From positions 186,001-250,000 of the forward strand of contig KN817529.1 in the NCBI GenBank assembly GCA_000827495.1: DNA of 64,000 bases, in the 5' to 3' direction. This stretch comes from Hypholoma sublateritium FD-334 SS-4 (lineage: Eukaryota; Basidiomycota; Agaricomycetes; Agaricales; Strophariaceae). This document shows positions 9,801-21,575 of this stretch, piece after piece. Within the stretch, counting starts at the first letter, position 1, and every line of letters begins with the position of its first letter. A program made the position numbers and the translations under genes. The notes under the pieces are model-generated. The model was not told where the DNA came from, did no database searches, and saw only the letters and a program-made list of their open reading frames with translations.

Positions 9801-12739
9801 ATGAAGCGGCCGGTAACCTTATATCAGAACTGGAGTCACGGGAAGACGGAAAGAAAAGGCAATTTCCATAACCTACGGCCGGAGAGAGAAATCCCTAAAT
9901 TTAGTCCGCTATGGGAACGAGTATTGAAGTCAGTGGACGCGTTTGTATGAACAAGATGCTCACGATGGAGATGATCTTGGCAATTGCCATTCCAAAGAGA
10001 CAAGGAACGACAGCCGTTTACGTCTTTCTCTCATTTACCCACCGCTGTTGGTGAAAGGTGTCTGTGGTTTCAAGCAACTAAATTGATAACTCGGGCGAAC
10101 AACCAGAGGTTTCACGTTAGAATTCCAGAGGAGCACTACGCCATCAATGATTTACAGTATTTTTCATGAGTACATACGTACCTTGTAAAGCAAGGGCAAT
10201 GTTCCCCCTCGCTGCGATTGGCTGGCAAAATCTGAACAAGCGCGAACTGAGCTAAGCAAGGTCTTACCCGGACGAAAGGTTCGGGTGTTCGCTCCCCATT
10301 GCGCGATAGCCCGAAGCGACTGGAACATGTAGTAATAAGAGCACCGGAGAAAGGCAGACCGACTATAGCCTCGAGTTCGTTAATTATGCGCCGTAGACGG
10401 CGTTAAAGTGGGAAAACACGGCGGTGCACACCGCCGTGAGCGACCCTTTGGAACAGGTAGTCGTCATACATGAAGACATGACAGTAGACACCCTGGACAT
10501 GTTCCACGGACAGGGAAAGATGTTGGTTGGTTGTTGGATTTGTGTTGGATCAATGGTTGTCGGTAGTGGGGGCAGCCGCCGCTCAGTGCACCCCCAAATT
10601 ATATTGCGGGGTTGATAAGATAAGCAGCTTTTGGGTCCAGTTCTGCGTCAAATGTGAAAATTCGCATTTTGGACCAAAGTTGGATCAGGTACGATGGTAT
10701 GGGGCTGTTCTACTGGATCCTTCCATCTAAGACGCGCGTCTTGACCGGTAATCCGAGATCTCTGCACATCCGAGGCAGCCCCCCTGAGTCGTCTTGAGGC
10801 TCGAAACTCCATGCTCCAAGCTCCAAGTGCTTCACGGCAAGCTAGGCAGTATAATACTCTGTTGAACCCAAGCTTTCCCGCTGCCCAATAGACAAGGACC
10901 CTACGTTCAGAACTGATAGGCGCCTTTGGCTTGGGTACCACATCTCGGGTGGGCCTGGGCGATCATCAAGCCGGTCTGCCTCATCCATTCGCCAGAGATA
11001 CATCATCATGATCCGCTTGGAAGCATGAGATTTCCTCACTGATCCCTATACTTTATATCGTATCCGTTCTAGTGGCATTTGTAGAGCCGCAGCAATATCA
11101 TACGCAGAGCAAATGCTGCGTACGCGTTCATTTTCAATCGCGTGCGCGTCCTCGTGAGTCACCTCCGCATTCCATACGCGCTCCTCTCTTTCTATGGAAT
11201 TCAGAGGACACATGTTCTCCCACGTAAACATGGATTTGCTGACTTATGAATATATCGTGTCCCTCAGTCAGACAGAAGGCGTATAAACATTCCATGGTGC
11301 CCGGACCTGAGGCCAATGGAAGACACTCGTCAGAGGTGCGTAGATCTGGGGCAAATTCGAAAGGCTAACCTTCCGGCTTATCTCGGAATACATACTACGA
11401 ACATGGTCGCAGAATAAAGCATTCCAATTGGAAAAGTTGTCACGCAGTATCGCGTATGTTGTCCGCACAGCCTCTTAATGGTATGCAGAAGCAACTGACG
11501 GCTAATCCATAGATATTTTCCATTTGAATTCTGGATTTTGGAGTTATAATTAGCGCGTAGAACTGCGCGCTAGTGTTCACAGAAAGGAATGAGCCTCGGC
11601 CATCTTCAGCGAACAAAATGCTGTCAGCAAGATATGTGTCATGTATACGCGCGTATCCGATGCCATGCAATTAGCCACCTTGCACTCGAACTCCCCGGAT
11701 GCGCGCTGAGCGCTGGAGATCTTGTGGACGGCTTAGCAAATATCCGTGCGACTGAGAACCGGGTTTTTGTCTGCACCTCGAGAATCGGCGCCCCACACTG
11801 GTCGCTTGATTTGGGCACTTACCTGGAAGATGTGGTGAGAAGATAACGGGCTATCCAGAACTCTGATACTTGCCCGGATTGGAGCATATGCTAAATGTAG
11901 CACAAAGGCGACGATTTGGGACTGCTCGCGCTCTGCTGGCGTTCAATCTCCCGCGCTTCTCTGCCCTGCTGCTCTGAAATACGGTACGAGTTGGAGTATG
12001 AATTCCACCGTGTACACAACCCGCGGCGCACACCTTGAACACGATGGATTAGGAAACAGTATATTCTCCCATTCTCGATCCATGCCACGATATAAATTGT
12101 TCTCCTATCCTCGCGCGACGTTTCTGAGCCGCAAAAAATCCAGACTAGATGGGCTTGGGTGCCCAGAAGGCGGTATATGTCGGATTCACTGGCTACTTAT
12201 TGGATTCGAGCGTATGACCAGGATCGAGCGCACACGACTCGCTGCACATCTCAGCGGAAGCATTTCATTCGGGACAACTTCGCAGGAGACGCGTTTCCCT
12301 AATGAAATTGGGCACCGTGGATTCTCCTGGGAGGAGGGGAGTGGGACGAGATAAGATAGGACACAGATATTAAATATCTCGGGACCGGTAGATTGATCTT
12401 TTAAGGTTCACGGTCGTGCGTTCACAATGGAGGACGGCCATAAGAGGACGTGTGTAGGTCCCAGAAATATTTTGCGTGAGAATGGGCTGGGGTGAATTCG
12501 CGCGGAAGTGGCCGCAAAGGGGGGCAAGCGAATGGAGGCTTGAAATAGGACCGAATCGTTTACGAGCGAACCAAGTTTCTCTGCCCGCCGTATATTCCTC
12601 GACAAGGCTCCTTTACGACCTCTCCACGATCATCGACGACCACTTTCCGTCTCACGATTCTTCCTAACGCCCCCTTCTGATCCTTCTGAGGTCTGCACAT
12701 CCCACTGCTGCCCCGTATTCCTCTCACAGCCCCTGCAGA
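6829..12739. other. 5.9-kb gene-poor stretch
   Basis: No gene could be supported. About 6829-7200 is CT-rich and resembles a 3' untranslated flank. Isolated protein-like frames occur at 7958-8365 (minus, 135 codons) and 8806-9138 (minus, 110 codons, hydrophobic N-terminus), but neither has a recognisable family or a splice context. A perfect inverted repeat lies at 10417-10438. No tRNA, transposase or LTR structure was seen. The last ~150 bp (12590-12739) are pyrimidine-rich and are the likely promoter and leader of the Ras-type gene. Confidence 0.4.
10417..10438. repeat. Perfect inverted repeat, 10-bp arms
   Basis: CACGGCGGTG and CACCGCCGTG are separated by 2 bp (CA). A second, smaller hairpin (CGCCG-taga-CGGCG) lies just upstream at about 10389-10402. 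No open reading frame spans it. Confidence 0.8.
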
Positions 12740-13603
12740 ATGGACAACTGGAGAGTAGCCGTCCTTGGCGATGGTGGTGTCGGCAAGACCGCTCTAGCAG
12801 TCCAGGTATGTTTTGTTGCCGCTGCACCGTGCCACCCGTACGATGACCGTCTCTCTAGTTTACGTTGAATTGTTTCGTTGGTTAGCACACCCTGACAACC
12901 CTCATTGTCCACTCCTAATCTGTCCTCCCTTTCCGTGTGGCGTATTTACGGCCCCCACAGAAGTCAGTCGACTGCCGCTCGACCCCATATTCGCGCTGAT
13001 CCCCACCCCCACAGACTTACGACCCCACAATAGAGGACGCCTACCGGAAGCAGCTCGTGGTGGACAACCGCATGTGCTTCATAGAGGTCATTGACACTGC
13101 CGGACAGGGTAAGTACATGCCATCACTCAGACCCGCGGTATGTTCACCACTCCTCTCCCTCAGAGGAATACGCCACTCTGCGGGACCAATGGGTCCGGTG
13201 AGTACTGCCTCCGCGCGCCTGTGCCGTATGTTGAAGCCCCTCTAGTGAAGGCCAAGGCTTCATCCTCGTATATTCGATTGCTTCACGGTCTACATTCGAT
13301 CGTCTCGAGATATTCCGACAGTCAATGAAGCGCGTCAAGCGCGGCGATCCAATATTTATGCTTGTCGGCAACAAGTGTGACAAAACTATGGAGCGGGAGG
13401 TCTCCAAGGAAGAGGGTGCTGCCCTTGCACGGCAGTTCGGATGCGATTTTATTGAAACCTCTGCCAAAACTGCGCAAAACGTCGAGCGCCTCTTCATGAA
13501 CCTTGTCCGCTCATTACGGGCAACAAGGGTGGTCGCAGAACCGGGTGTATCGAATGCCCCCACCAAAAAAGGGCCGAAGAAGTCAAAGTGTGTGGTCATG
13601 TAG
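12740..13603 (+). CDS. Ras-family small GTPase with C-terminal CaaX box
   Basis: Ras-type switch GTPase, expected to be prenylated and membrane-anchored. The exons are 12740-12805, 12859-12880, 12961-12962, 13015-13108, 13164-13197 and 13246-13603. They sum to 576 nt (191 residues). Motifs in order: P-loop GDGGVGKT (residues 10-17), effector TYDPTIED, switch II DTAGQEEY, NKCD base-recognition, ETSAK, and a polybasic KKGPKKSK before the CVVM end. The P-loop has Asp where Ras has Ala/Gly at the second position. The conserved Glu before TYDPT can be encoded only if a 2-base exon (AA) is included between two well-formed introns; otherwise the frame breaks. It is closest by eye to Ras/Rsr1-type proteins; I cannot say which paralogue. 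Confidence 0.93.
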
Positions 13604-14137
13604 GGATTTTTCTGGGATTACTGGGCTTTAGACTCCCCCTGCTTTTACCACTTTTTATGATACCACGATCTCCTTTTCTCATTCTTCTTGCTCTGACCTT
13701 ATGTGTAGCCCATCGACCCACGGCTTGACTTTCTTTTGTTTTCAGTTCCTTGCCACATCCCATTGCCACACACATTGCATTGCATCTTTCCTACATGATT
13801 TCTCTGCTCAGGATTTCAATGTAAGTATATATCAGAAGAAACAGCTCTTCATCTCCATCTGCACAGCATGACCTGATGTATCAATCATTCACTCTAAATC
13901 AGTTGCTCTTATTTCTGTGTCACTACGAGTCATTTTTGCATCTCATATTACTGACAGGAAGTAACCTCGCAAACCGACTGCGAACCGCATACGGGCACGT
14001 CAGGTCGGCGTGCTCGTCATTGCACACGTTCTGAACACGCATGACACGCAGCGCCGATATAAGTGCTCTCGGGGAATTGGCATTCAATATGATATATCCC
14101 TTTCCGTCTAGTCCATTACAGCATCTTCCAAGCCGAT
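13604..14137. other. Intergenic, 3' flank of Ras-type gene and promoter of BTB gene
   Basis: T- and CT-rich sequence after the stop codon looks like a 3' untranslated region. No open frame, RNA gene or repeat is seen. The ~100 bp before 14138 should hold the BTB gene promoter; no clear TATA box is seen. Confidence 0.4.
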
Positions 14138-15237
14138 ATGTCGTGGACGACGTTCCATTGTGAAAACCCTGACTTCAAAGTACGATCTATCCCCGACGAC
14201 ACAACCTTCGCGGTCAGACGGGCGGCGCTACAGGGCAGCGAGGTGTTCAGTGCGTGCCACTCCGGTAGAAGTCTAGAACTATGTTAACCGACCATGGGGT
14301 GCCCCGCTGCAGAGGACATGTTTGCCCTGTGTGATCCCACAGCGGCGCTGGACAGCGGGCAGGACGACCTAGAGCTCCACGAGCGGAGCGGCGACCTCGA
14401 AACGCTCCTCCTGCTCCTGCACAGCCCGCCTGCACCGCCAACCAAGCTGCCGTCGGCGGACAAGTTCCGCAGCACCGCCTACGACCCGGTGACCGTCATC
14501 CCGCTGCCGCTCCTGCTCGCGCTCTTCTTCCCGCTCGCGGACAAGTACATGCTCGCGGACGCGATCACGCGCGAGCTGCGCGCGCACCTCGTCGCAAACG
14601 CGCCGGCGCACGCGCTCGAGGTATACAGCTTCGCCGCGCGCCACGGCATGGAGGCGGAGGCAGCCCGCGCCAGCCAGTTTGTGCGTCCGGTCGCGTCATA
14701 CCGCTTCGCAGAAATCACAGTCCTCCCGGACGTCGTCGCATACCACAAACTCGTGCGACTGCAGGACTTCCGCGTGAAAGCGTTGCGCGGTCTCCTCCTC
14801 GCCGAGGACATATTTCCCCATGGTGCGTCGCTCGCACGGTTCTTACGCCCAGCGGGCGTATTTACGAAGTTGTGCAGGCTATGGGGAATGCCCTTCCCAT
14901 GGGGGCGAGACGTCTGCGTGGTGGGACAGACAGCGGAAAGCATTAGTGGGAAGGATTGAAACTGGTGAGAATCACGCCTCCTCCGCTGCATTTAGTCGGC
15001 CTTAATTTCCGCCCCGATATACAGTGACTGACGTAGCGGGAGAAATGGATGCACTCACGGATACGCTTCGAGATTGTAAAATCTGCCATAAAGCCTGCGT
15101 TGCGGCTGTAGAGATGCTTGCGGTAAGAACACTATTTCACCCGTCGGTTAAAATATGTGAGCTCAAAGTGCGTCATACTCCAGTACAAGTGCAAAAAGCT
15201 GCCAAAGCGGCTAGACCAGCTCCCAAATGTTTATTAA
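14138..15237 (+). CDS. BTB/POZ domain protein of the basidiomycete type
   Basis: A five-exon model reads 14138-14249, 14313 to about 14821, then three short exons ending with TAA at 15235-15237. The N-terminus (MSWTTFHCENPDFKVRSI) leads into a BTB-like core with DMFALCDP, RSTAYDPVTVIPLPLLLALF and DKYMLADAITRELRAHL. These match the BTB proteins that are expanded in Agaricomycetes and often read NADVVLRS...VFRDMF. After the BTB core is a helical ALEVYSFAARHGME region and a small Cys-rich tail (CKICHKAC) that could bind metal. BTB domains mediate dimerisation and, in some proteins, recruitment to Cullin-3; no partner can be named here. The GC-rich exon 2 has many CG codons compared with its neighbours. 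No paralogue is seen nearby. Confidence 0.85.
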
Positions 15238-15307
15238 ACCTGGTATGCGTAAGAAATAATGAAAGATCCGTGTAAGCTCTATTAAGGTAGAATTATGTCC
15301 GGTAAAC

Positions 15308-16070
15308 TCAAGTATTGTGCCAGAACAGTGTCTTTAGATCCTTCCATGAATCGGAGTCGCGATATAGATATTTCATCGAGTTGAACATGCCAGGTTGGAT
15401 GGTTTCGCCACGGTGGCGGAAGAGCCACATCACAGCACCCCAGGAGACGGCAGCGAAAACAGTGAAGTATCGTGAATCCGGGGGCAATGGCTTAGTACCA
15501 GGGCCAGATAGCGCGGATTGGGGTGAGGAGTTGTACGGTGTTCCCGCGCGAGGGATAAATGAAGCGACGACCCGTGATACCACGTAGAGTACGATCTGAA
15601 AATAGAAGTACTTTTCGATGCGCTGTAATTTATGGGACGCGGGCCAACATACCTGTTCGTTGACTGCATTTCGCTCACCAAAGACAAAGTATCCTCCAAT
15701 TAGGCCAGCAATGAAGGTGTCAGTGTCCCTCTCCTTCCCTCCGTTGAGCTTCTTCTGAAGCAACAGTATCGACTTGTAAAGAGAGACAAATTTGGCAAGA
15801 TTGAAGGCATGTTGCTTCGTAGCGCGATAGATAACTCGAATTCGTGACTGCCAACTAGAAAGGACGACGAGATTGGGGTCAAAGTAAGCCCAGAGAAAGA
15901 CCTCAAATGACAACTCACTCTCCGCGACCGAAAAGAATCGACATAACAAGAGCATGAGGGAACCGCACTTTCACTCCATAGACGAACCCGTTGCGAGCGC
16001 CTTTCAGGACGGCCAGGTAGTCATGATACACAGGATTACTGATGATTTCGTTCAGAAGGGCCAGAGACAT
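15308..16070 (-). CDS. Peroxisomal membrane protein 4-like (PXMP4/PMP24), Tim17/22/23 superfamily
   Basis: Three exons (15919-16070, 15653-15854, 15308-15595) give 213 residues, the usual PXMP4 length. The N-terminus MSLALLNEIISNPVYHDYLA is followed by LKGARNGFVYGVKVRFPHALVM, the signature at the start of this family. Later matches are AFNLAKFVSLYKSILLLQ, GLIGGYFVFGERNAVNEQ and a C-terminal WLFRHRGETIQPGMFNSMKYL. Several Gly-rich hydrophobic segments fit a multi-spanning membrane protein. Animal PXMP4 resides in the peroxisomal membrane; its function is not well established. The gene converges on the BTB gene, with 70 bp between the two stop codons. Introns are 64 and 57 nt with standard ends. 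Confidence 0.93.
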
Positions 16071-18613
16071 GACGAGGGGAGGGTCCTGAAAGGCTCAACG
16101 GGAAGAGCGAAGTTATGGTCCGGGATTTAGTTGCCAGTGAGGCGGTCCGTCGCTCTTGCAACTCTCCGGGTCAATCACATGCATACATCACCACCCACAA
16201 CTCCGCTCCTCTCCTTGAACTTGTACAGCACTTCAGACCGTACCGCCGTCCGTGCGCGCACTTCTGCGCCTTGCCACATCATTTAATTCGCATTTTGTGA
16301 GCACCGCCGAATAAGGTTATCTGAACGGACACTTAGTCAACAAGTGCTTAACTGTATAGTTACGTCACCATGACCTACCCCGGAGTCTATAATCAGGTAC
16401 AAGGGATGCACAGACGCTGTGCAGGCAATGCCTACACACTCAACGGGACCTTGCTCAAGATCGTGAATCACATTGACGTCGCACCCATAAAGAAATATAT
16501 ACTATCAATTTTGAGCGACATTCCTTCAATTTGCCGTACAAGTAATGAATATATCTTATCTCGCGGGTTGGATCGAGTCAATACGCCTAGCAGATAATCT
16601 CGCCCTGCAAAGGGTCATACTTTTAGGACATACGGCTTGTACAATGCAGTCAGACCCTCTTCAAGTGACCCATCCGTTAAACATGTCTCTCACAAGGGTC
16701 ATATCTCCAGTGCGAACTTTCTTCCGCCCAGTCTGGGCGAAGTCTGCCTCCTGCTGCCTCCTGCTGCCTCGTGTTCATATAAATCACCATCATCATATTG
16801 GAGAACAATAGGAATGAACTGAACCGCGTCATCTTCAAATGGGTCCCGATTTTATACCATTTTGCAGGGAATACAGGATTTTGCACAAGAAGTGTCAGGA
16901 CGATTCGGGCACACTGCCGTGGGTTCACTCCTTGTTTCGCCGTGCCTGATGGAGGGAGAAGCAAGGTTCAGTGCATGTGGAAAGGATCAAGAGAAAATGT
17001 TTGCGGACTATATATGATCTTGCTTTGACGAGGGCGAGCCTGAAACTTTATTCATTGAGATTAGATCGCAGTACTTGTTTTTCTTTTTTCATATCCATGT
17101 AGCGTGTGGTAATCACTCGCACCAAATGGGGTCCTTCTACTCAAGAGCTAAACAAAAGGAGAGTAGCCCTTATCGCATTCGACATAATAGAGCAGACTTC
17201 CCGGATCTAAATGAATGTTAATTGTGACGGAGGGCGGCTGGCGTTGGCATAGACCCTACTTCTTGTGCAGTATTTTGGGCTCAATGCACGCATCTGTTCA
17301 ACCGGAAATAACACAAGTTCAAGGTAATGGTCATGAAGTGCCTGACAAGTCCAAGGTTGTATATTTCAGGCCCACAAATAATTAGGTGGAGCGGAACCAC
17401 ATGAGGATTTCGATTCCATAGCAGGAAATTACAAAGGCCATTTCCTGATCTGCGGCGGACTCATCCACTTTGATAGTTTACACCCAAATACTTTGTTCAG
17501 GATATCCTTCGTGGCAGCGATGATGATACTGTACCCGAACAGCGAAAAAGCGATTCCATGGCGTCGAGCGCGGTGTCCAGAACTTGTCAGGCAGACTGAG
17601 ATGCATTGTTGACCTGTGATGCGGGCCCACGGGAAGGAGAGAGAGGCACCCCGCGGAGATGAGAGAACAAGACACTCCCAGGATAGTATCTGGCTTGGGA
17701 GTTTGTTGACAGAGGTTCGCCCGGACAAAGATCGAACCAACGCAAGCTGGATTCAAATACTGACGCCCATGCAGACCTTTGGTTGACAGCTGGGATTTTC
17801 CGTAATGCTCGGAGAGAGCAGATAGATTATCGTGTGCGCCAAAATAGTCAAGGCGTTCATGTTTGTCAACCTCAGTGGGCTTGAAATTGAATGCACATGA
17901 CTATGAAGGTTCGCCGAGGGAAGGAGGGCAAAGGGCAACCAGCAAATGACTCGGATTTGATATCATACATATGATGCTCCTTCATATTGACATGCGGCGA
18001 ATGCCTTTGTATGTCCTGTGCGAACATAGCTTGCGACAGTCCTCTCACGCGATTCAAGCTGCTTTCCTGATCGCCGAGGTCCAAGAGTCGAGATTTATAG
18101 TCAAAAGGAAGCGTTTGCAGTGTGATTGCCAATTATCGGCCGCAGGCGCATAAAACCCAGATTTAAGACGCCGAGGCAACGACATCTTTACAGACTCCAC
18201 TTGTCGATGAGAAATATATGGAAAGGTGGAGGAAAGGAGGGAAATAAAGCATCTAGTTTCGACATTGGCAATAGAAAACGGTGTTCAATGGCTCAGCCTG
18301 TTGGAAGTTCTCTGAATATGCGGCTTTAGCGATTGTATTATCGAGTACAGAGGTTCTGCTCACGACTTTACAGCATTCAGAAGCGGCGAATTGGAGTAGT
18401 GTGGGGTCACGGATGGAAAATGCTCAAGCAACGTCGAAGAATGGCCGCTAACGGTGTTGAATCAAAGAAACCGACTTCGCGGGTGTCACGCACAGTGGTC
18501 TCAGGGGTTTTGATGTACCGGATTTGGAACATAACGTGCCGCTGCTGTGTACATACATTCAACCACCACAAGTTGAACGCCAGTATTCAAATAGCTCCGC
18601 GTCCTCTGCTATA
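16071..18613. other. 2.5-kb region without a supported gene
   Basis: Nothing recognisable on either strand. A short tandem repeat of CTGCCTC/CTGCTGC units lies at about 16743-16770. Frames at 16370-16600 and 17429-17756 are short, end quickly and do not splice into anything recognisable. The last ~150 bp should contain the promoter of the Mtc1-like gene. Confidence 0.4.
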
Positions 18614-20063
18614 ATGGCGTCCAAGAAGTCCAAACAGGAGGAAGCGCTGAAGTTCCTTGACGATCTTGACTCCTTCGCCCCACCTCCCACCGATTCTACC
18701 ACTGCCGCATCGACCAATGTCAAATCATCGCCGCCTGCGGGATCAGCGAACGAAGGCGAGGCAGCTGAGGTGCTCGCTTTCCTCGACGAGATAACGCAGA
18801 AGAGCACCGAACCCGTCAGAGCGACCGCCGGGCACACCCCACGCTCTGGCACCCCTACATTAAGGAAAAGCACGGAGCGGGTGCGCCTCGGAGGGTCAAT
18901 GTTATCCTCGTCGGCATCCTCGTCGACCACATCCCTGAATCGGAACGCGAATCTTTCGCAGGAGAAGGCGGAATCTCAAGCCGCGTCGTCCAGCCAGCCC
19001 GCAGCAGGCTCTGGTGGAGGGTGGGGATGGGGATCTGTTTGGTCTTCGGCAACTGCTGCGGTGCAGCAAGCCAAGTCAGTTGTAGACGAGCAAGTCAAGC
19101 ATCTTCCTAAGAACGAGCAGGCGCGTAAATGGGGTGAAGGTGTATATGAGTATGCGAAGACGACTCAGCTTGACAAACTTGGTGCGCCTATTTCTCGTCA
19201 TTCTCAAAGGGGTCGTCTGATGACCGCTATCGTATAGGCCAGGATTTCAAGCGGGTTGGCTTGTCGACGTTGACTGAACTTCTCAATGTTGTGGCTCCTC
19301 CCATATCCGAGCATGAAGTAATTCATGTGTGGCTGAGCCATGACATGCAAGGTTATGAAGGAATCGAATCATTGGCTTATCGGTCTCTCGCTAGGGTCAG
19401 TTTGGTTATTTAAATTTAACAGAACCTTATTGAGATCCAATTATCCAGGTACTGGAACAAGTACAAGGTGGTGATCTCATTGTAAACAGAGGGAACGAAT
19501 CTCGACCTAAGGACAGCGTCAATGCCCGCGAGCTCAATGCCGTCGACAGCTACCAAAGCGCCTTGAAGCTTTCTCAGGTAAAGTTTCATGAGTCAATTTT
19601 AAAGCAATGTAGCTAACCGTGCAATTCCTAGGCCAACATCGAAGATGTCAGGAAGAAGAATAGCGAAGCCACCACAACCACCAAGAACCCAAATACAGCA
19701 GCCACATATTCCCATGTCTTCCTTCGCATCCAGCCTTTCTTCAATACCTTTTCTCAGGCAGCGTCGACAGAGTCCTCTTCGGGCGTGCAGAAGCTCCAAT
19801 TCCTTCTTTATATCTTCGACCCAGAGCACAAACTCACCCACACCACCGTGACGCAGGCAGTGCCGAGCGAATGGCTCGATATCTGGGACGAATATGACTG
19901 GGTTGAAGATCTGATTGCCGATGCATTGCGTGTAGGGTTCGAAGTACTTGGACAGGAATACGTGGTTGCACGAATGGGATGGGGCGCTAAGGACACATCT
20001 CATGCCCATGAGGGATCAACTAGCGTCGATCCTGGTGATAAGGAGCCCGAAACCTCGTCGTAA
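18614..20063 (+). CDS. Mtc1-like protein (maintenance of telomere capping 1 family)
   Basis: Four exons (18614-19181, 19238-19395, 19449-19577, 19632-20063) sum to 1287 nt, 428 residues. The N-terminal EEALKFLDDLDSF and AAEVLAFLDEI repeats, a Ser/Thr-rich linker, then GGWGWGSVWSSATAAVQQAK followed by a globular C-terminal half (LSTLTELLNVVAPPISEHE, TYSHVFLRIQPFF, LQFLLYIFDPEHKL) are the layout of fungal Mtc1. Yeast MTC1 was named from a genetic link to telomere capping, and the protein is associated with the early secretory pathway; the biochemical role is unknown. The family call rests on recollection of this pattern. All splice sites are canonical and exons are in phase. The gene converges on the complex I gene with 252 bp between stops. 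Confidence 0.82.
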
Positions 20064-20315
20064 TGCTTTGCTTTGACTTGACTTCTACATTCACGGATTT
20101 CTTAAAACAATCGGATTCCGGCGCCTCTTTTCTGAAGTCTGTTCTTTGGCCGTTGATTATTATTTGACTCTAATACCTATACTTTCCCTGTAACACTATA
20201 CTGATGCCAATGGTTCTTTTGAACCAATTTACGATCATGACATCATGATACCTATGTAGTAGAAAACGGAAGAAAGGCATTTATAAAATGTTGCTCTACT
20301 TAAAGGGAGGGAAAC

Positions 20316-21453
20316 CTATTTCTTAACCTCCTCTTTCGGTGGAGGGACCCGTTTGAGTTCATCGGGCCTGCGGCCCTTGGAACCCTCACCAACTTGCTCC
20401 CAAGGTGACAAAGATTCAAAGTTACTGTTAGGCAGGGAAGTGAGCTCCAAAAAATTGTGCGTTCAAGATGTACCCACCGGAATGCTTGGGTAAGTTGAAG
20501 GGGCTCGTAAACAACGCGTTTGCGTTCTTCATCGTAGCGCACTTCGGTATAGCCCTATAGAAAGCCGAGCATTCAAAAAGAGTTTCTCAGGAATGCATGA
20601 ACACTGACGGTTAACGGGAAATCTTTGCGCAATGGATGCCCTTCGAAACCTGTTATTTTACTTTAGCAAGAGACAGAGGGCCACATGATAATGAAACAGT
20701 ACCGTAATCCGTCAAGATTCGGCGGCTGGGGGAATGAATTATTCAACACCAGTAAAAGTAAATGCGTAAGAGGGACATACAGATCGGGGTGGTTCTCGAA
20801 GAAGATTCCGAAAAGATCCCAGGCTTCGCGCTCATACCTGAGCGAACACAAATCAATTACAATCACGAGGGTTGCAAGTCAAATAGCGTACCAATCAGCT
20901 CCACTGAACACCTCTACAGCGCTAGGAACAGGATCTGCCTCTCCTGCGTATGTCTTGACCCGGATTCTGCCAGCGTGTTTTATGCTGAGAAGGTGGTACA
21001 CGACCTCAAAGCGCTTTTCGCGTTCGGGGTAGTCAACGCCACTGATATCCATTACGGCTTTGAACTGACATTGCTGATGGTCACGGAGGAAGGTCAAGAC
21101 GGGGACGACGCCGGACGGTGGAATGTACAAAGTCAACTCGTCCTTGAGAACGGAGAACTGCTGGATGAATTTAGGAAGGCATTGGGTCAAGTAGGAGCCG
21201 TATGTGTGGAGCGCCTCTGTAGTCTCCGCATATTGGGACACAGTGGGATTCGGAGATGTGGGCTCGGCGAAGGGGGTGGCAGACGCTACGAGAGGCTTCA
21301 GCTGACGACGTGATATTTCGGGACGCATTGTTTACCTTTCGCGGCGGTTGTGGAATGGAGAGAGCGCGTGAGACAGGCAGCTGAGTGGACTGCCGACCTC
21401 GTGGAGACCGCTCTGAGGAGGTTGCTAGCTCTGAGGCCTGCGCGGAACGACAT
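20316..21453 (-). CDS. NADH:ubiquinone oxidoreductase 30-kDa subunit (NDUFS3/NuoC type)
   Basis: Core subunit of the peripheral arm of mitochondrial complex I. The start at 21453 gives a basic, Ser/Arg-rich presequence (MSFRAGLRASNLLRAVSTRS) suited to mitochondrial import. A 50-nt intron (21286-21335) is followed by a large exon (20892-21285) with LTFLRDHQQCQFKAVMDISG and RFEVVYHLLSI. Small exons then give [39 protein letters not shown] and GYTEVRYDEE, the classic 30-kDa signature. The protein ends in a basic tail. There are seven exons, one only about 23 nt. Its start lies 122 bp from the divergent SPF27 start, so the two genes probably share a promoter region. Confidence 0.96.
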
Positions 21454-21575
21454 TTTGAATGGAGGAGACACCGAGTCTCAACCAGTGGGCGGGCAGCAAT
21501 CGTCTCTCGGAGTTTGCCGGCCCATCCCATAGGCGAGTAAGACGCACTCCATATGCGTTACTTACCACTTTCATC

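Noticed and set aside
13015..13094. Alternative reading of the Ras gene that joins 12961 directly onward without a second intron
   Set aside because: It gives a different frame ([16 protein letters not shown]) and a quick stop, destroying the switch regions. The microexon model restores the full GTPase.
16743..16770. CTGCCTC/CTGCTGC repeat as a possible transposon end
   Set aside because: Only a few short units, with no flanking duplications or terminal repeats.
17650..17760. Possible tRNA on the minus strand, from a GGTTCGATC-like T loop
   Set aside because: Flanking bases do not form a T stem, and no acceptor or D arm is found.
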